64,000 nt of DNA from Stappia indica (lineage in GTDB: Bacteria > Pseudomonadota > Alphaproteobacteria > Rhizobiales > Stappiaceae): assembly GCF_020177335.1 (NCBI RefSeq), contig NZ_JAIVMG010000007.1, positions 1 to 64,000 of the forward strand. The letters run 5' to 3'. The translations under genes and the position numbers were made by a program. Position 1 is the first letter of the stretch. Every line of letters starts with the position of its first letter. This document shows, piece by piece, positions 25,549 through 33,308 of the stretch. Below the pieces are notes generated by a model. That model did not search any database. It was not told the DNA's origin and was given only the letters and a program-made list of their open reading frames with translations.

Positions 25549-26937
25549 ATGTCCGATATCACCCTTTCCGCCGGTGTGCGCCAGAACCTGCTGACGCTGC
25601 AGAGCACCGCAGACATGATGGGCATGACCCAGAACCGTCTTGCCACCGGCAAGAAGGTCAACTCGGCCCTCGACAACCCGACCAACTTCTTCACCTCCCA
25701 GGCCCTGTCGGCCCGCGCCAACGACCTCAACAACCTGCTTGACGGCATCGGCAATGCCATCAAGACGATCGAGGCTGCCGACAACGGCATCACCGCCATC
25801 ACCAAACTGGCGGAAAGCGCCCAGTCGACGGCGCGGCAGGCCCTGCAGGACGGCAGTGCCGGCTCCGGCACCGTGGTGGAAAGCTCCTCCTCGATCTCCA
25901 CCAATGGCCTTGCGCCGATCGCCGGTGAATCGATCCAGGATCAGGCCAAGCGTCAGACCCTGTCGAACCTCGGCTTCGCCGCTGGCGACACCATCGAGGT
26001 GCAGACCACCGACACCGAAACGGGTCAGGTCTCCAGCATCAGCATCAATGTCGGCACCACCCAGAAGGTTGACGGCTCCGGTCCGGTTTCGACCGTGGCC
26101 GACGTGCTGGATGTCATCAACGCCTCGGGCACCGTCACCGCCGAAGTCACCGATGCGGGCAAGCTCAAGCTGACCGGCTCGGACGCCCAGACCGTCAACC
26201 TGTCGATCACCGACACCGGCGGCGACGCCTCCACGGCGACGACCCAGGCCACCTCGCTGGCCGCCAGCCTCGGCTTCGGCACCAACACCAACATCGACCT
26301 GTCTTCGCCCGCCGATGGCGACTATGTGGATGCCGGTGAAACCGCCGTCACCTTCACCGACGGCGCCACCGCCGGCGCTGCCGACGTCCTGTCGATCACG
26401 ACACAGGCCAACCCGGCGTCGAACTCCTCCACCCGTCAGAAGCTGGTCACCCAGTTCAACGACATTCTCGGCCAGATCGACAAGCTCGCCGAGGATTCCA
26501 GCTTCAACGGCATCAACCTGATCAACACCTCGTCGTCCAAGCTCACCGTTGCCTTCAACGAAAAGCGCGACGCGGCCACCAAGTCGGAGTTGAAGATCGG
26601 TGGTGAGGACCTGACCTCCTCGGGGCTCAACATCACCAAGGCCACCAGCCTCAACGACACGGAAGCCAACGCCGCGCTCGACGAGTTGGCCAACGCCCTG
26701 ATCACCCTGCGCGAGGCCGGATCGAAGTTCGGTTCCAGCCTCTCCACGGTGCAGATCCGCAAGGACTACACCAAGGCCTCGATCAACACCCTTCAGACGG
26801 GTGCGGACAACCTGGTGCTGGCCGATACCAACGAGGAAGGCGCCAACCTCCTGGCGCTGCAGACCCGCCAGCAGCTCTCGACCACGGCGCTGTCCATGGC
26901 CTCCCAGGCCGACCAGGCGGTGCTGCGGCTCTTCTAA
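25549..26937 (+). CDS. Flagellin 2
   Basis: A 462-residue flagellin, almost the same as flagellin 3 over long stretches and clearly related to flagellin 1. It starts MSDITLSAGVRQNLLTLQST, with AAAGGA 9 bases upstream. N- and C-terminal flagellin domains are intact (NRLATGKKVNSALDNPTNFF; TRQQLSTTALSMASQADQAV, ending LRLF). Its last 160 bases are nearly identical to those of flagellin 3 at DNA level, which suggests gene conversion. Independent unit: terminator of flagellin 1 upstream and its own terminator downstream. Confidence 0.96.
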   Translation: MSDITLSAGVRQNLLTLQSTADMMGMTQNRLATGKKVNSALDNPTNFFTSQALSARANDLNNLLDGIGNAIKTIEAADNGITAITKLAESAQSTARQALQDGSAGSGTVVESSSSISTNGLAPIAGESIQDQAKRQTLSNLGFAAGDTIEVQTTDTETGQVSSISINVGTTQKVDGSGPVSTVADVLDVINASGTVTAEVTDAGKLKLTGSDAQTVNLSITDTGGDASTATTQATSLAASLGFGTNTNIDLSSPADGDYVDAGETAVTFTDGATAGAADVLSITTQANPASNSSTRQKLVTQFNDILGQIDKLAEDSSFNGINLINTSSSKLTVAFNEKRDAATKSELKIGGEDLTSSGLNITKATSLNDTEANAALDELANALITLREAGSKFGSSLSTVQIRKDYTKASINTLQTGADNLVLADTNEEGANLLALQTRQQLSTTALSMASQADQAVLRLF

Positions 26938-26970
26938 GGGAAGCGAACTTTCCCCGAATCAAGACGCAGA

Positions 26971-26998
26971 GGCGGCGGGTCTTCCCGCCGCCTTTTTT
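26971..26998 (+). terminator. Intrinsic terminator of flagellin 2
   Basis: A 9-bp stem (GGCGGCGGG/CCCGCCGCC, TCTT loop) followed by six U residues, 34 bases after the stop. Confidence 0.92.
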
Positions 26999-27067
26999 GT
27001 CGTTTTTGCAATTATGGTGAAGAAATCCTTGCTCTCTGACGCATTTTGGGAGGGCTTCCGCGCCTTG

Positions 27068-27082
27068 TTAACGTCTTGTTAG
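27068..27082 (+). promoter_or_regulatory. TTAA-N7-TTAG element upstream of flagellin 3
   Basis: Same pattern and distance (80-94 bases before the ATG) as the element upstream of flagellin 2, with a different N7. Confidence 0.5.
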
Positions 27083-27108
27083 TAAATCGCGTAAGAAGCT
27101 GCGAAAAA

Positions 27109-27121
27109 TCTCAGGACGAGA
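27109..27121 (+). promoter_or_regulatory. 5' UTR AGGAC-loop hairpin, flagellin 3
   Basis: A short 4-bp stem (TCTC/GAGA) around the same AGGAC loop as in flagellin 2, 40 bases before the ATG. The following leader (TGGACGGCCCGAAAGGATTT) is also close to that of flagellin 2. Confidence 0.5.
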
Positions 27122-27161
27122 GCCCCACGCCGATCCTGGACGGCCCGAAAGGATTTTCCGA

Positions 27162-28550
27162 ATGTCCGATATCACCCTTTCCGCCGGTGTCCGTCAGAAC
27201 CTGCTGACGCTGCAGAACACCGCGGACATGATGGCCACCACCCAGAACCGTCTTGCCACCGGCAAGAAGGTCAACTCGGCGCTGGACAACCCGACCAACT
27301 TCTTTACCGCCCAGGCCCTCTCGGCCCGCGCCAACGACCTCGACGCCCTGCTTGACGGCATCAGCAACGCCATCAAGACGATCGAGGCTGCCGACAACGG
27401 CATCACCGCCATCACCAAGCTGGTGGAAAGCGCCCAGTCGACCGCCCGTCAGGCCCTGCAGGACGGCGGCGCCGGTTCGGGCACCGTGGTGGAAAGCTCC
27501 TCCTCGATCTCCACCAATGGCCTTGCGCCCATCGCCGGTGAATCGATCCAGGATCAGGCCAAGCGTCAGACCTTCGCCAACCTCGGCTTCGCCGCAGGCG
27601 ATACCATCCAGGTGCAGACCACCGACACCAACACCGGCACGGTCTCGAATTTCGACATCATCATCGGCACCACCCAGAAGGCCGATGGATCCGGTCCGGT
27701 GACCACCGTCGCCGATGCGCTGGATGTCATCAACGCCTCGGGCATCGTCACCGCCGAAGTCACCGATGCGGGCAAGCTCAAGCTGACCGGCTCGGACGCC
27801 CAGACCGTCAACCTGTCGATCACCGACACCGGCGGCGACGCCTCCACGGCAACGACCCAGGCCACCTCGCTGGCCGCCTCGCTGGGCTTTGGCAGCAACA
27901 CCAACGTCGACCTGTCCTCGCCCGCCGATGGCGACTACGTGGATGCCGGTGAGACCGCCGTCACCTTCACCGACGGTGCCACCGCCGGTGCGGCCGACGT
28001 GCTGTCGATCACCACCCAGGCCAACCCGGCGTCGAACTCCTCCACCCGTCAGAAGCTGGTCACCCAGTTCAACGACATTCTCGGCCAGATCGACAAGCTC
28101 GCGGGCGATGCCAGCTTCAATGGCATCAACCTGATCGACAGCTCCTCATCGAAGCTGACCGTCGCCTTCAACGAAAAGCGCGACGCGGCCACCAAGTCGG
28201 AACTGAAGCTGACCGGTGAGGACCTGACCTCCTCCGGGCTCAACATCACCCGGACCACCAGCCTCAACGACTCGGAAGCCAACGCCGCGCTCGACGAGTT
28301 GGCCAATGCCCTGATCACCCTGCGTGAGGCCGGCTCGAAATTCGGCTCCAGCCTGTCGATGGTGCAGATCCGCAAGGACTACACCAAGGCCTCGATCAAC
28401 ACCCTGCAGACGGGTGCGGACAACCTGGTGCTGGCCGACACCAACGAGGAAGGCGCCAACCTCCTGGCGCTGCAGACCCGCCAGCAGCTCTCGACCACGG
28501 CGCTGTCCATGGCCTCCCAGGCCGACCAGGCGGTGCTGCGGCTCTTCTAA
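27162..28550 (+). CDS. Flagellin 3
   Basis: A 462-residue flagellin starting MSDITLSAGVRQNLLTLQNT. Terminal domains are as in flagellin 2; differences concentrate in the central segment (TGTVSNFDIIIGTTQKADGS) and a few scattered positions. An AAAGGA ribosome-binding site is conserved. No strong U-tract terminator follows, only a hairpin (28585-28607), so some transcripts could continue into flbT-flaF, linking flagellin level and its post-transcriptional regulators. Confidence 0.96.
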   Translation: MSDITLSAGVRQNLLTLQNTADMMATTQNRLATGKKVNSALDNPTNFFTAQALSARANDLDALLDGISNAIKTIEAADNGITAITKLVESAQSTARQALQDGGAGSGTVVESSSSISTNGLAPIAGESIQDQAKRQTFANLGFAAGDTIQVQTTDTNTGTVSNFDIIIGTTQKADGSGPVTTVADALDVINASGIVTAEVTDAGKLKLTGSDAQTVNLSITDTGGDASTATTQATSLAASLGFGSNTNVDLSSPADGDYVDAGETAVTFTDGATAGAADVLSITTQANPASNSSTRQKLVTQFNDILGQIDKLAGDASFNGINLIDSSSSKLTVAFNEKRDAATKSELKLTGEDLTSSGLNITRTTSLNDSEANAALDELANALITLREAGSKFGSSLSMVQIRKDYTKASINTLQTGADNLVLADTNEEGANLLALQTRQQLSTTALSMASQADQAVLRLF

Positions 28551-28584
28551 TAAGCACCTGGACCACGATGGCTCCAGAACCTCG

Positions 28585-28612
28585 GGGCGGCGAGCCATTC
28601 GCCGCCCTGTTC
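28585..28612 (+). terminator. Weak terminator or attenuator after flagellin 3
   Basis: A 9-bp stem (GGGCGGCGA/TCGCCGCCC, 5-base loop) followed only by TGTTC instead of a U-run. It resembles the two strong flagellin terminators with the U-tract eroded, which allows read-through into flbT. Confidence 0.55.
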
Positions 28613-28748
28613 GCATTGGACGCGAACCCGCCCGCCTAAAGTATAGTTACCAGGTAATTATTTCCCACAGCGCAAGACGCGCACAAAAAACCTAGTTGAG
28701 ATTCAGTTTATTCTTGATTGACGTCTACGCCTATGCGACCGTCACTCT

Positions 28749-29243
28749 ATGGCTCTCAAGATTGAACTCCGCCCCCGCGAACGATTCATCGTCGGCTCCA
28801 CGGTCATCACCAATGGAGATCACCGCACCCATATCTTCATCGAGGGCAAGGAACCGCTGCTGCGTGAGAAAGACATCTACACGGCGGAAACGGCCAACAC
28901 GCCGGCGAAGCGGATCTATCTGGCTGTTCAGCTGATGTACCTCAACCAGGATATCGAGAGCCACAGGGAAATCTACTTCGAGTTGATAGACGACTTTATT
29001 CGGGCAGCTCCAAGTACCATCAAACTCGTTGACGCCATCAACAATGAGATCTTAACCGGATCGCTCTACGGTGCCTTGAAACGGGCACGCGACCTGGTTG
29101 AATGTGAACGGGAACTGATCGAGAATGTACAATCTGGCCACCGCAGCATACCAGCAGACAACCCAATCGACGGTCAATCCGAGGGAGCTGGAAGCGACAC
29201 TTCTTCTGAAGGCGGCGGCCCGTCTTCAGGCAGTCAAGGATGA
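28749..29243 (+). CDS. flbT: Flagellin synthesis regulator FlbT
   Basis: A 164-residue protein. The first about 130 residues match FlbT: MALKIELRPRERFIVGSTVI, HIFIEGKEPLLREKDIYTAE, AKRIYLAVQLMYL, and IFLELID-like YFELIDDFIRAAPS. In Caulobacter FlbT binds flagellin mRNA 5' UTRs and promotes decay until the hook is complete. The C-terminal about 40 residues are Ser/Gly-rich and are encoded by DNA that also encodes the start of FlaF in another frame. The tail may therefore be a by-product of overlap. No clear ribosome-binding site precedes the ATG, in contrast to the flagellins. A TTACC-A-GGTAA palindrome lies at 28647-28657. Confidence 0.92.
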   Translation: MALKIELRPRERFIVGSTVITNGDHRTHIFIEGKEPLLREKDIYTAETANTPAKRIYLAVQLMYLNQDIESHREIYFELIDDFIRAAPSTIKLVDAINNEILTGSLYGALKRARDLVECERELIENVQSGHRSIPADNPIDGQSEGAGSDTSSEGGGPSSGSQG

Positions 29244-29493
29244 CTGGGACACCGGTGGGCCGATCACGCTCGATGAGGCGCTGTCCTACAACCGCCGTCT
29301 GTGGACCATTCTCGCCACCTCGGTCACCAGCCAGGACAATCCGCTGCCGCATGAGGTGAAGCAGAACCTTGGCTCGCTCGGCGCCTTCGTCCTGAAGCAC
29401 ACGCTGGATGTGATGACCGATCCGAAGCCGGAACGGCTGACGACACTGATCTCCATCAATCGCAACATCGCCCAGGGTCTGCGCGGCGGCTGA
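29125..29493 (+). CDS. flaF: Flagellin biosynthesis protein FlaF
   Basis: A 122-residue protein starting MYNLATAAYQQTTQSTVNPR, the standard FlaF start, inside flbT (119-base overlap, different frame). ELEATLLLKAAARLQAVKDD, NRRLWTILATSVTSQDNPLP and the C-terminal LTTLISINRNIAQGLRGG agree with FlaF. FlaF is required for flagellin secretion/translation and opposes FlbT in Caulobacter; the two are usually adjacent. The overlap implies translational coupling and a fixed stoichiometry. Confidence 0.92.
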   Translation: MYNLATAAYQQTTQSTVNPRELEATLLLKAAARLQAVKDDWDTGGPITLDEALSYNRRLWTILATSVTSQDNPLPHEVKQNLGSLGAFVLKHTLDVMTDPKPERLTTLISINRNIAQGLRGG

Positions 29494-29797
29494 CGCCGCG
29501 CCCCGTGCCCTTTGGTCTCGCCCGACACGGCCACCCAGTATCCATTGCCCGGCGCGCAAAGCAGCGCCCGGCCTGCGGGCGACAAAGGTCGCCAGCCCCG
29601 CTGCAGCGCATTCGCTTCAGTGCCAACGCGCGTTCCCGATATCTGGCTGAACTCGTGACGCCCTCCGGCGCAGCGCGCCCGATTACGGCATTCTCGCGGC
29701 ATCGCCGCAGGCGCTGACGCCCCGCTTGGACGGGGCCAGGCAGGATCAACGCGGCGTACCGCGTGAGCCGCAAGGCGAGCGGCGCCGAACGCTGCCC
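29494..29797. other. Intergenic region between convergent flaF and flgL
   Basis: No supportable gene. It is GC-rich; one 6-bp hairpin (GCCCCG/CGGGGC, 29719-29724 with 29731-29736) is the only structure seen, without a U-tract on either strand. Confidence 0.5.
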
Positions 29798-31333
29798 TTA
29801 CAGGTACTTCGACAGGGACATGTTCAAGGTGATGCTGGTCGCCTGATAGCTGATCTCAAGGGTGTTGCGCAGCGTGAGGAGCTGCATCGACACCTCTTCC
29901 TTGTTGATGCCCTCGATGCCGTCGATCATCGCCTTGGCCGTGCCTTCGGCCACCCGGTGGCGGCCTTCCGTATCCTTGACCGTCCGCTGCACCGAGGCGA
30001 ATTCCATGTGGTTCTGGCGAATGCCCGAAGCTTCCGCCCCCGGCGGTGTCAGCCCGTCGTTCACCCGCTGCGCCATCTCCTGATAGAACTTGTCGTTCTG
30101 CGGCTGGCCGGCGGAAAAATCCGCCGCCACCAGCACCGCCAGCGACTGCACCACCGTCCGGTAGCCGTCCTCATTGGCACGGGCGCCGTAGTTGACCGAG
30201 AGGTTTTCATCCACCCGGGCATAGGAATCCTTGCGCGGATCGCCGGTAGAGTTGTCGCCGGTGTACCAGCTGACCGTATCCCCGGTGCCGTCCCGCAAGC
30301 TGGTCGCGGTCGAGAAATCCACCGGCGGCCCGGCGCTCGGCACCACCCGGGCCATCGGCTGATAGCCCGGCGGCACCGGTGATTTCGGCGCCGTGTCGAA
30401 GAAGGCTTCGCCCGCGCGAATGCTGGAGGCCGCCTTCAACTCCGAGCCCGCGGCCACGCTCAGGGCCGTGTCGAGCGCGTCCTTGAAGAACTGCGCCGTG
30501 TCATCGGGCGTCGCGCCGCGCTGGAAGGTGATATCCGGATCGTCCTCTCCTCCGGCCACGCCAAGCGTCAACTCGCTCTGGCTGCCATCGGGCAGGGTCA
30601 GGAACACCCGGATCGCCTGCCCCGGCTCCGGCTGTCCGGTGAAATCGACATCCAGCGATGCGGGCGGCCCGGCGGTCTGGCTGACCGTGACATTGCTGGC
30701 GCCGGAGGCAATGCTGTCGATCTTGAAGCCGAAGGGATGGGTCCCGTCCTCGGCCAGCGTCACCTGGGATCCGGTGCGCGATGTGGTCATCCGGCCATTG
30801 TCGAGCGGACCCAGATCGGCCTGATTGTACTCGTCGATCACCGTCTTCAGGCCGGCATAATTGCCGTCGCCTGCCAGAATGTAATCGAGGCTCTGCACCG
30901 GCAGCGTATCCGCGCTCTTGCCGGAGAACAGGTAGCGCCCCCCGACATCGGTGTTGAGATGCGCCATGAACTCGCGCAGCGAAATCTCGGCCGCCGACTG
31001 GGACGAGGTCCGGCCATTGCCGAACAGCTCGAAATTGTTGCGATCCGCCGCCTGCTTGCCCTCGCTGCGAATGGCCTCCAGCCGTTCGCTGGTCTTGTCC
31101 AGCGTGTCGAGCCGCAGATTGGCGATCTGGATGGTCTGCTTGTAGACCCCCAGCTCGGAGAGCTGCTGCTTCAGCGACAGGTCCAGCACCCGCTCCGAGC
31201 CGAGCCCGCCATAGGTGTCGGATTTCAGGTTGGTTCCGAGCTGCCGCCCCAGGTCCTCCATCTGCGTGCGCAGGTTGGTCAGATAGGACACCTGGCGCGG
31301 CAGGCCATAGCCGCCATAGGGATTGATCGCCAT
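29798..31333 (-). CDS. flgL: Hook-filament junction protein FlgL
   Basis: About 511 residues from the ATG (MAINPYGGYGLPRQVSYLTN); a GTG three codons earlier, overlapping the flgK stop, is an alternative start. The N-terminal coiled coil carries VLDLSLKQQLSELGVYKQTI and the flagellin-like LDTLDKTSERLEAIRSEGKQ. The C-terminal helix is MQLLTLRNTLEISYQATSIT, ending LNMSLSKYL as in flagellin-family proteins. The middle is an enlarged beta-rich insertion. It is longer than enterobacterial FlgL (about 317 residues). It links hook and filament. Third gene of flgE-flgK-flgL. Confidence 0.9.
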   Translation of the reverse strand: MAINPYGGYGLPRQVSYLTNLRTQMEDLGRQLGTNLKSDTYGGLGSERVLDLSLKQQLSELGVYKQTIQIANLRLDTLDKTSERLEAIRSEGKQAADRNNFELFGNGRTSSQSAAEISLREFMAHLNTDVGGRYLFSGKSADTLPVQSLDYILAGDGNYAGLKTVIDEYNQADLGPLDNGRMTTSRTGSQVTLAEDGTHPFGFKIDSIASGASNVTVSQTAGPPASLDVDFTGQPEPGQAIRVFLTLPDGSQSELTLGVAGGEDDPDITFQRGATPDDTAQFFKDALDTALSVAAGSELKAASSIRAGEAFFDTAPKSPVPPGYQPMARVVPSAGPPVDFSTATSLRDGTGDTVSWYTGDNSTGDPRKDSYARVDENLSVNYGARANEDGYRTVVQSLAVLVAADFSAGQPQNDKFYQEMAQRVNDGLTPPGAEASGIRQNHMEFASVQRTVKDTEGRHRVAEGTAKAMIDGIEGINKEEVSMQLLTLRNTLEISYQATSITLNMSLSKYL

Positions 31334-31341
31334 CGTCGTCA

Positions 31342-33225
31342 CTAGCTCCGCATCAGGATGTCATAGAGGTCGCGAACCACCTGCATCACCCGGGCATTGG
31401 CCGCATAGGCGTTCTGCAGTTGCACCAGTTGCGCCAACTCCTTGTCGACATCGACCTTGGCGCTTTCGTCCAGCCGGCCCTTCAGATTGGCGGTGACCAC
31501 CTCCTGGCCCATCGCCGTCGCCTTGGCCTGGGCCGCCCGCCCGCTCTGGTGCGAGACGATCGCCGTCACGAAGTCATTGATCGAGCCTTCGAAGATCGCC
31601 GTCCGGCCGCCGGTCTTGCTCTCCGGCGAAAACGCGGTCTTCGCCTTGGTCAGCTTGTCGAGGATCGCCTCCGGCCGGGTGGCATCGCCATTGGGAATAC
31701 CCGGCGCATATTCCACCAGCAGGGATGGATCGTTGATCAATTCGCTGTTGACGGTGAGACGCGAGGCGAAACCGGCGACATTCGGCCGCCCGTCGGCCAT
31801 GCCGGTAAAGACCTCACCGCCATCGTCGACGAACAGCGCGAAAGCGTCGCCATGGGCGGAAGAGCTGGTCACCGTCTCCCGGGTGCTGGCGTTCTCGATC
31901 CGCACCGCCCCCGGCGCCGTGCTTTCCAGCCGAAGCACCGAGCCGCCCGGATTGGCGGCGGCGAACACGCCGGCACCGACACGCGGATCCGCGTCCAGCG
32001 CCGACTGAATGCCCGCGGCAATGGTTGCATGGTTGCCGCTGGAGAAATCCACCGCGAGGTAGATGTCGTCCGGATCGTTGGTGTCCGTCAACGCCGGCGG
32101 TTCCGGCCCATCGCTGCGATAGATCGTCACCGACTTGGTCCGGCCGGTGGCCATGTCCTTGTAGTCGAAAGTCAGGCTGTCGCCGGGCTGCAGATTGGCC
32201 AGATCCATCTCGTAGCCGGTCTGCGTCCCGGTCGCCGGATAGGCGGTTCCCGGCTCGGTATGAGTGGAAAATGCCCGCGACATGGAGGCGGCCAGCTCGT
32301 CGAGCTGGGTCTGGGCATCGGCCAGCACCTCGTCGCGCATGTTGACCAGCGCCGCCAGCGAACCTGAGCGCAGGGTCTTGGTCGACAGCAGGTCGATGCG
32401 GCTGCCTTCGGAGTTTTCAAGCGCGATGGTGCCGACGCCGCGCTTGGCCGGGTCGACGTCATAGACCGAGGTCGCCCCCACATTGCCACGTGCATCGAAG
32501 GTCAGTTTCTGCACATTCACGTCGTAGAGCGGCGTACCGCCGGAGGTGTGAATGCGGATACCGCCCTGCTCGGTCGGCTTGACCTCAATGTCCATGTAGC
32601 CGGAGAGCTCCTCCAGCAGCTTGTCGCGCTCATCCTGCAGCCCGACCGGCATGTCGCCATCCTGGGTGTGCAGCACCACCTGCCGGTCCAGCGCCTGGAT
32701 GTCGGTCAGCAATTCGTTGACCCGATCGACCTGCTCGGCGATCTGATACTCGACCTCCTGCCGCATGCCCTGGATCTGATCGGACATGCCGGTGATCTTG
32801 CCCACCAGCGCCTGCGCCGTGCGGACCACCTCAAGGCGGTTGGAGTAGTTTTCCGGCCCCGAGACCAGATTGGACACCGAACCGATGAAGCTGTTCACCG
32901 TGTTTGGCAGGGACCCAGCGTCGTTGATACTGCCAAACAGCGTGTCCAGCCGGCCGGTGTATTGCTGGGAGACGCCGGCAAAGGTGTATTCCGCCAGCGA
33001 GGTGCGATACTGCCCCTGAACCGCCAGGTCCAGATGACGGCGCATGCTGTCGGTATCGACCCCGGTGACCCGGCCGTTTCCATCATAGCTCGCCGAGGCG
33101 GAAATGGACTTCCGCGTGTAGCCGACCGTGTCGGAATTGGCGATATTGGTGGCCGCGACCTCGAGCTGGCGCTGATTGAAGCCCAACCCGATCAACGCGG
33201 TGTTCAGAGCACTGCTAAGTCCCAT
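31342..33225 (-). CDS. flgK: Hook-associated protein 1 FlgK
   Basis: A 627-residue protein. The N-terminal rod-type motif is MGLSSALNTALIGLGFNQRQ then VAATNIANSDTVGYTRKSI; mid-protein helices include VGLQDERDKLLEELSGYMDI (the FlgK LxDxRD motif). The C-terminal part ends VQLQNAYAANARVMQVVRDL YDILM-like, as expected. It forms the first hook-filament junction layer. It starts 83 bases after the flgE stop, and its stop lies 8 bases before the flgL ATG. No separate sigma-54 promoter was found, so it probably depends on the flgE promoter. Confidence 0.94.
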   Translation of the reverse strand: MGLSSALNTALIGLGFNQRQLEVAATNIANSDTVGYTRKSISASASYDGNGRVTGVDTDSMRRHLDLAVQGQYRTSLAEYTFAGVSQQYTGRLDTLFGSINDAGSLPNTVNSFIGSVSNLVSGPENYSNRLEVVRTAQALVGKITGMSDQIQGMRQEVEYQIAEQVDRVNELLTDIQALDRQVVLHTQDGDMPVGLQDERDKLLEELSGYMDIEVKPTEQGGIRIHTSGGTPLYDVNVQKLTFDARGNVGATSVYDVDPAKRGVGTIALENSEGSRIDLLSTKTLRSGSLAALVNMRDEVLADAQTQLDELAASMSRAFSTHTEPGTAYPATGTQTGYEMDLANLQPGDSLTFDYKDMATGRTKSVTIYRSDGPEPPALTDTNDPDDIYLAVDFSSGNHATIAAGIQSALDADPRVGAGVFAAANPGGSVLRLESTAPGAVRIENASTRETVTSSSAHGDAFALFVDDGGEVFTGMADGRPNVAGFASRLTVNSELINDPSLLVEYAPGIPNGDATRPEAILDKLTKAKTAFSPESKTGGRTAIFEGSINDFVTAIVSHQSGRAAQAKATAMGQEVVTANLKGRLDESAKVDVDKELAQLVQLQNAYAANARVMQVVRDLYDILMRS

Positions 33226-33308
33226 GGCCTCGTCCAGCGTTCATCCGAATGCGGCTGTCATGGCAGGGCGCCGGCCGGCGGATCCCGACCGGCACCCCAC
33301 CAGGGCCG

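Noticed and set aside
29494-29797. Possible extra gene between flaF and flgL
   Set aside because: Short frames on both strands are basic shadows without ribosome-binding sites; the gap is between convergent genes.
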